The notes beneath the pieces were generated by a model. It was not told where the DNA came from and did no database searches. It was given only the letters and a program-made list of their open reading frames with translations. Positions 14,647 through 15,641 of a DNA stretch of 15,641 nucleotides are shown here, piece by piece. The stretch comes from an uncultured Lacibacter sp. (lineage in GTDB: Bacteria > Bacteroidota > Bacteroidia > Chitinophagales > Chitinophagaceae). Made by a program: the position numbers and the translations under genes. The stretch spans positions 1 to 15,641 of the forward strand of contig NZ_CAMLGT010000059.1 in assembly GCF_946479605.1 (NCBI RefSeq), read 5' to 3'. The number at the start of each line of letters is the position of its first letter. Positions within the stretch are counted from its first letter, which is position 1.

Positions 14647-15641
14647 ATGACAGAGTTTTCATCAAAGATTGCAGGCCTTTTGAGCCTGCGTGTGCAGCAG
14701 GTTGAGGCTGTGATTGAATTATTGAACGAAGGTGCTACCATACCGTTTATTGCCCGTTACCGGAAAGATAAAACAGGCAACCTCGACGAAGTAGCCATTC
14801 AGCAGATACAGGACCAGGCAAAATTCCTGAAAGAGTTTACTGAGCGAAAAGCATTTATTGAAAAGACAATTACCGAACAGGGTAAGATGACGGAAGCGTT
14901 GCAGGAAAAAATTGACAAAGCTGCAACATTGAACGAACTGGAAGATATTTATCTGCCATACAAACCCAAGCGTAAAACAAAAGCACAAACAGCACGTGAA
15001 AACGGGCTGGAGCCTTTGGCGTTGCTCTTGCTCGAACAGAAAGACATAAATGTAGCTGAACAGGCAGCAACATTCATAAATGACAAAGTAGCGAGTGCAG
15101 ACGATGCATTGCAGGGCGCAAGAGATATTATTTCTGAAATGGTGAATGAAGATGCCAATGTGCGTGCCAAGCTGCGTAAGTTTTTTGAAGACCAAGCTTT
15201 GGTGAAAAGCAGTGTGATAAAAGACAAAGAAACAGAAGGTGCTAAATACAAAGACTATTTCGATTTCAGTGAACCCGTACATAAAATTCCTTCGCACCGT
15301 ATTCTTGCCATACTTCGTGGTTTTACCGAAGGCATTTTAAAAATGAGTATTGAACCGGAGGAAGAGCTGGCGATTGAATTGGTTGATGGTTTGTTTGTAA
15401 AAGGCATGAACGACTCTACTGCACAGGTGAAGCGTGCCATTAAAGATGCGTATAAACGTTTACTGCAACCAAGCCTTGAAACAGAATTCCGTTCGCAGTT
15501 AAAACAAAAAGGCGATGAAGAAGCGATTACCGTGTTTGCAGAAAATTTACGTCAGTTGTTATTGAGCAGTCCATTGGGCAGCAAACGTATTCTGGCGATC
15601 GATCCCGGTTACCGTACCGGTTGTAAAATTGTTTGCTTAGA
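14647..15641 (+). CDS. tex: Tex-type RNA-binding transcription accessory protein (N-terminal part, cut by window edge)
   Basis: This frame opens at the ATG at 14647, preceded by GAAGAAGA, and continues through the last base without a stop, giving 331 residues of an expected 750 or so. The N-terminus, with LLNEGATIPFIARYRKDKTGNLDEVAI at about 25-51, is diagnostic for the Tex N-terminal helical domain. LEDIYLPYKPKRKTKAQTARENGLEPL follows at about 98-124. The YqgF/RNase H-like domain begins at about 313, with IDPGYRTGCKIV (D319, R323, K327) close to the edge. The C-terminal helix-hairpin-helix and S1 RNA-binding domains lie outside the window. In other bacteria Tex binds RNA polymerase and nucleic acids and affects transcription. 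It is a cytosolic housekeeping protein and is divergent from the SusC-type gene. Confidence 0.96.
   Translation, partial: MTEFSSKIAGLLSLRVQQVEAVIELLNEGATIPFIARYRKDKTGNLDEVAIQQIQDQAKFLKEFTERKAFIEKTITEQGKMTEALQEKIDKAATLNELEDIYLPYKPKRKTKAQTARENGLEPLALLLLEQKDINVAEQAATFINDKVASADDALQGARDIISEMVNEDANVRAKLRKFFEDQALVKSSVIKDKETEGAKYKDYFDFSEPVHKIPSHRILAILRGFTEGILKMSIEPEEELAIELVDGLFVKGMNDSTAQVKRAIKDAYKRLLQPSLETEFRSQLKQKGDEEAITVFAENLRQLLLSSPLGSKRILAIDPGYRTGCKIVCL

Noticed and set aside
14719..15297. 192-codon leftward open frame
   Set aside because: It lies antisense to tex, whose frame matches the family throughout; the Phe/Cys-rich product is typical of a reverse-frame shadow.
1..15641. CRISPR arrays, tRNA or rRNA genes, insertion sequences or phage genes
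   Set aside because: No spaced direct-repeat array, cloverleaf pattern, transposase-like frame or terminal inverted repeats with target duplication were seen by eye.

Overview
The window looks like a piece of chromosome from a Bacteroidota bacterium, most likely Chitinophagaceae (inference). The evidence is an AT-leaning composition, a SusC/SusD pair, a Lrp/AsnC protein and cell-envelope proteins of types common in this family, a TAnnTTTG-type -7 box, and start codons with little or no Shine-Dalgarno sequence. I see no insertion sequences, phage genes, CRISPR arrays, tRNAs or rRNAs. It reads as stable core and envelope-function chromosome rather than an acquired island.

Left part (1-3349): an Lrp/AsnC-type regulator cut by the left edge runs leftward. 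It is divergent from ahcY (S-adenosylhomocysteine hydrolase), with a 118-bp shared promoter region. ahcY ends in a strong hairpin terminator. A six-helix membrane protein of the Pr6Pr / FAR-17a-AIG1 type follows. It converges, across a bidirectional terminator, on a leftward gene for a Tat-exported protein with a DsrE/DsrF-like C-terminal region.

Middle part (3599-9798): all genes run rightward. A secreted protein with a papain-like Cys/His/Asp pattern overlaps a small lipoprotein by 4 bp. Two tandem M14 carboxypeptidase-like secreted proteins follow. Both carry Asp-rich calcium-binding-like inserts in the catalytic domain. The second keeps all the zinc-binding and catalytic residues. The first has lost every one of them and appears to be a pseudopeptidase made together with its active paralogue. 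A terminator closes this block. A periplasmic cyclophilin-type prolyl isomerase and a 100-residue conserved-looking protein of unknown function come next.

Right part (9805-15641): a leftward SusC-SusD outer-membrane uptake pair (999 and 479 residues) with no glycoside hydrolase, regulator or sigma-factor gene next to it. A gene-free divergent region of about 330 bp follows. The last gene is the start of tex, an S1-type RNA-binding transcription accessory protein, cut by the right edge inside its YqgF/RNase H-like domain.

The most unusual feature is the active/inactive M14 pair and its linked secreted putative cysteine peptidase and lipoprotein. The second is the preserved Thr and His pattern of AIG1/ADTRP-type membrane hydrolases in the small Pr6Pr-type protein.
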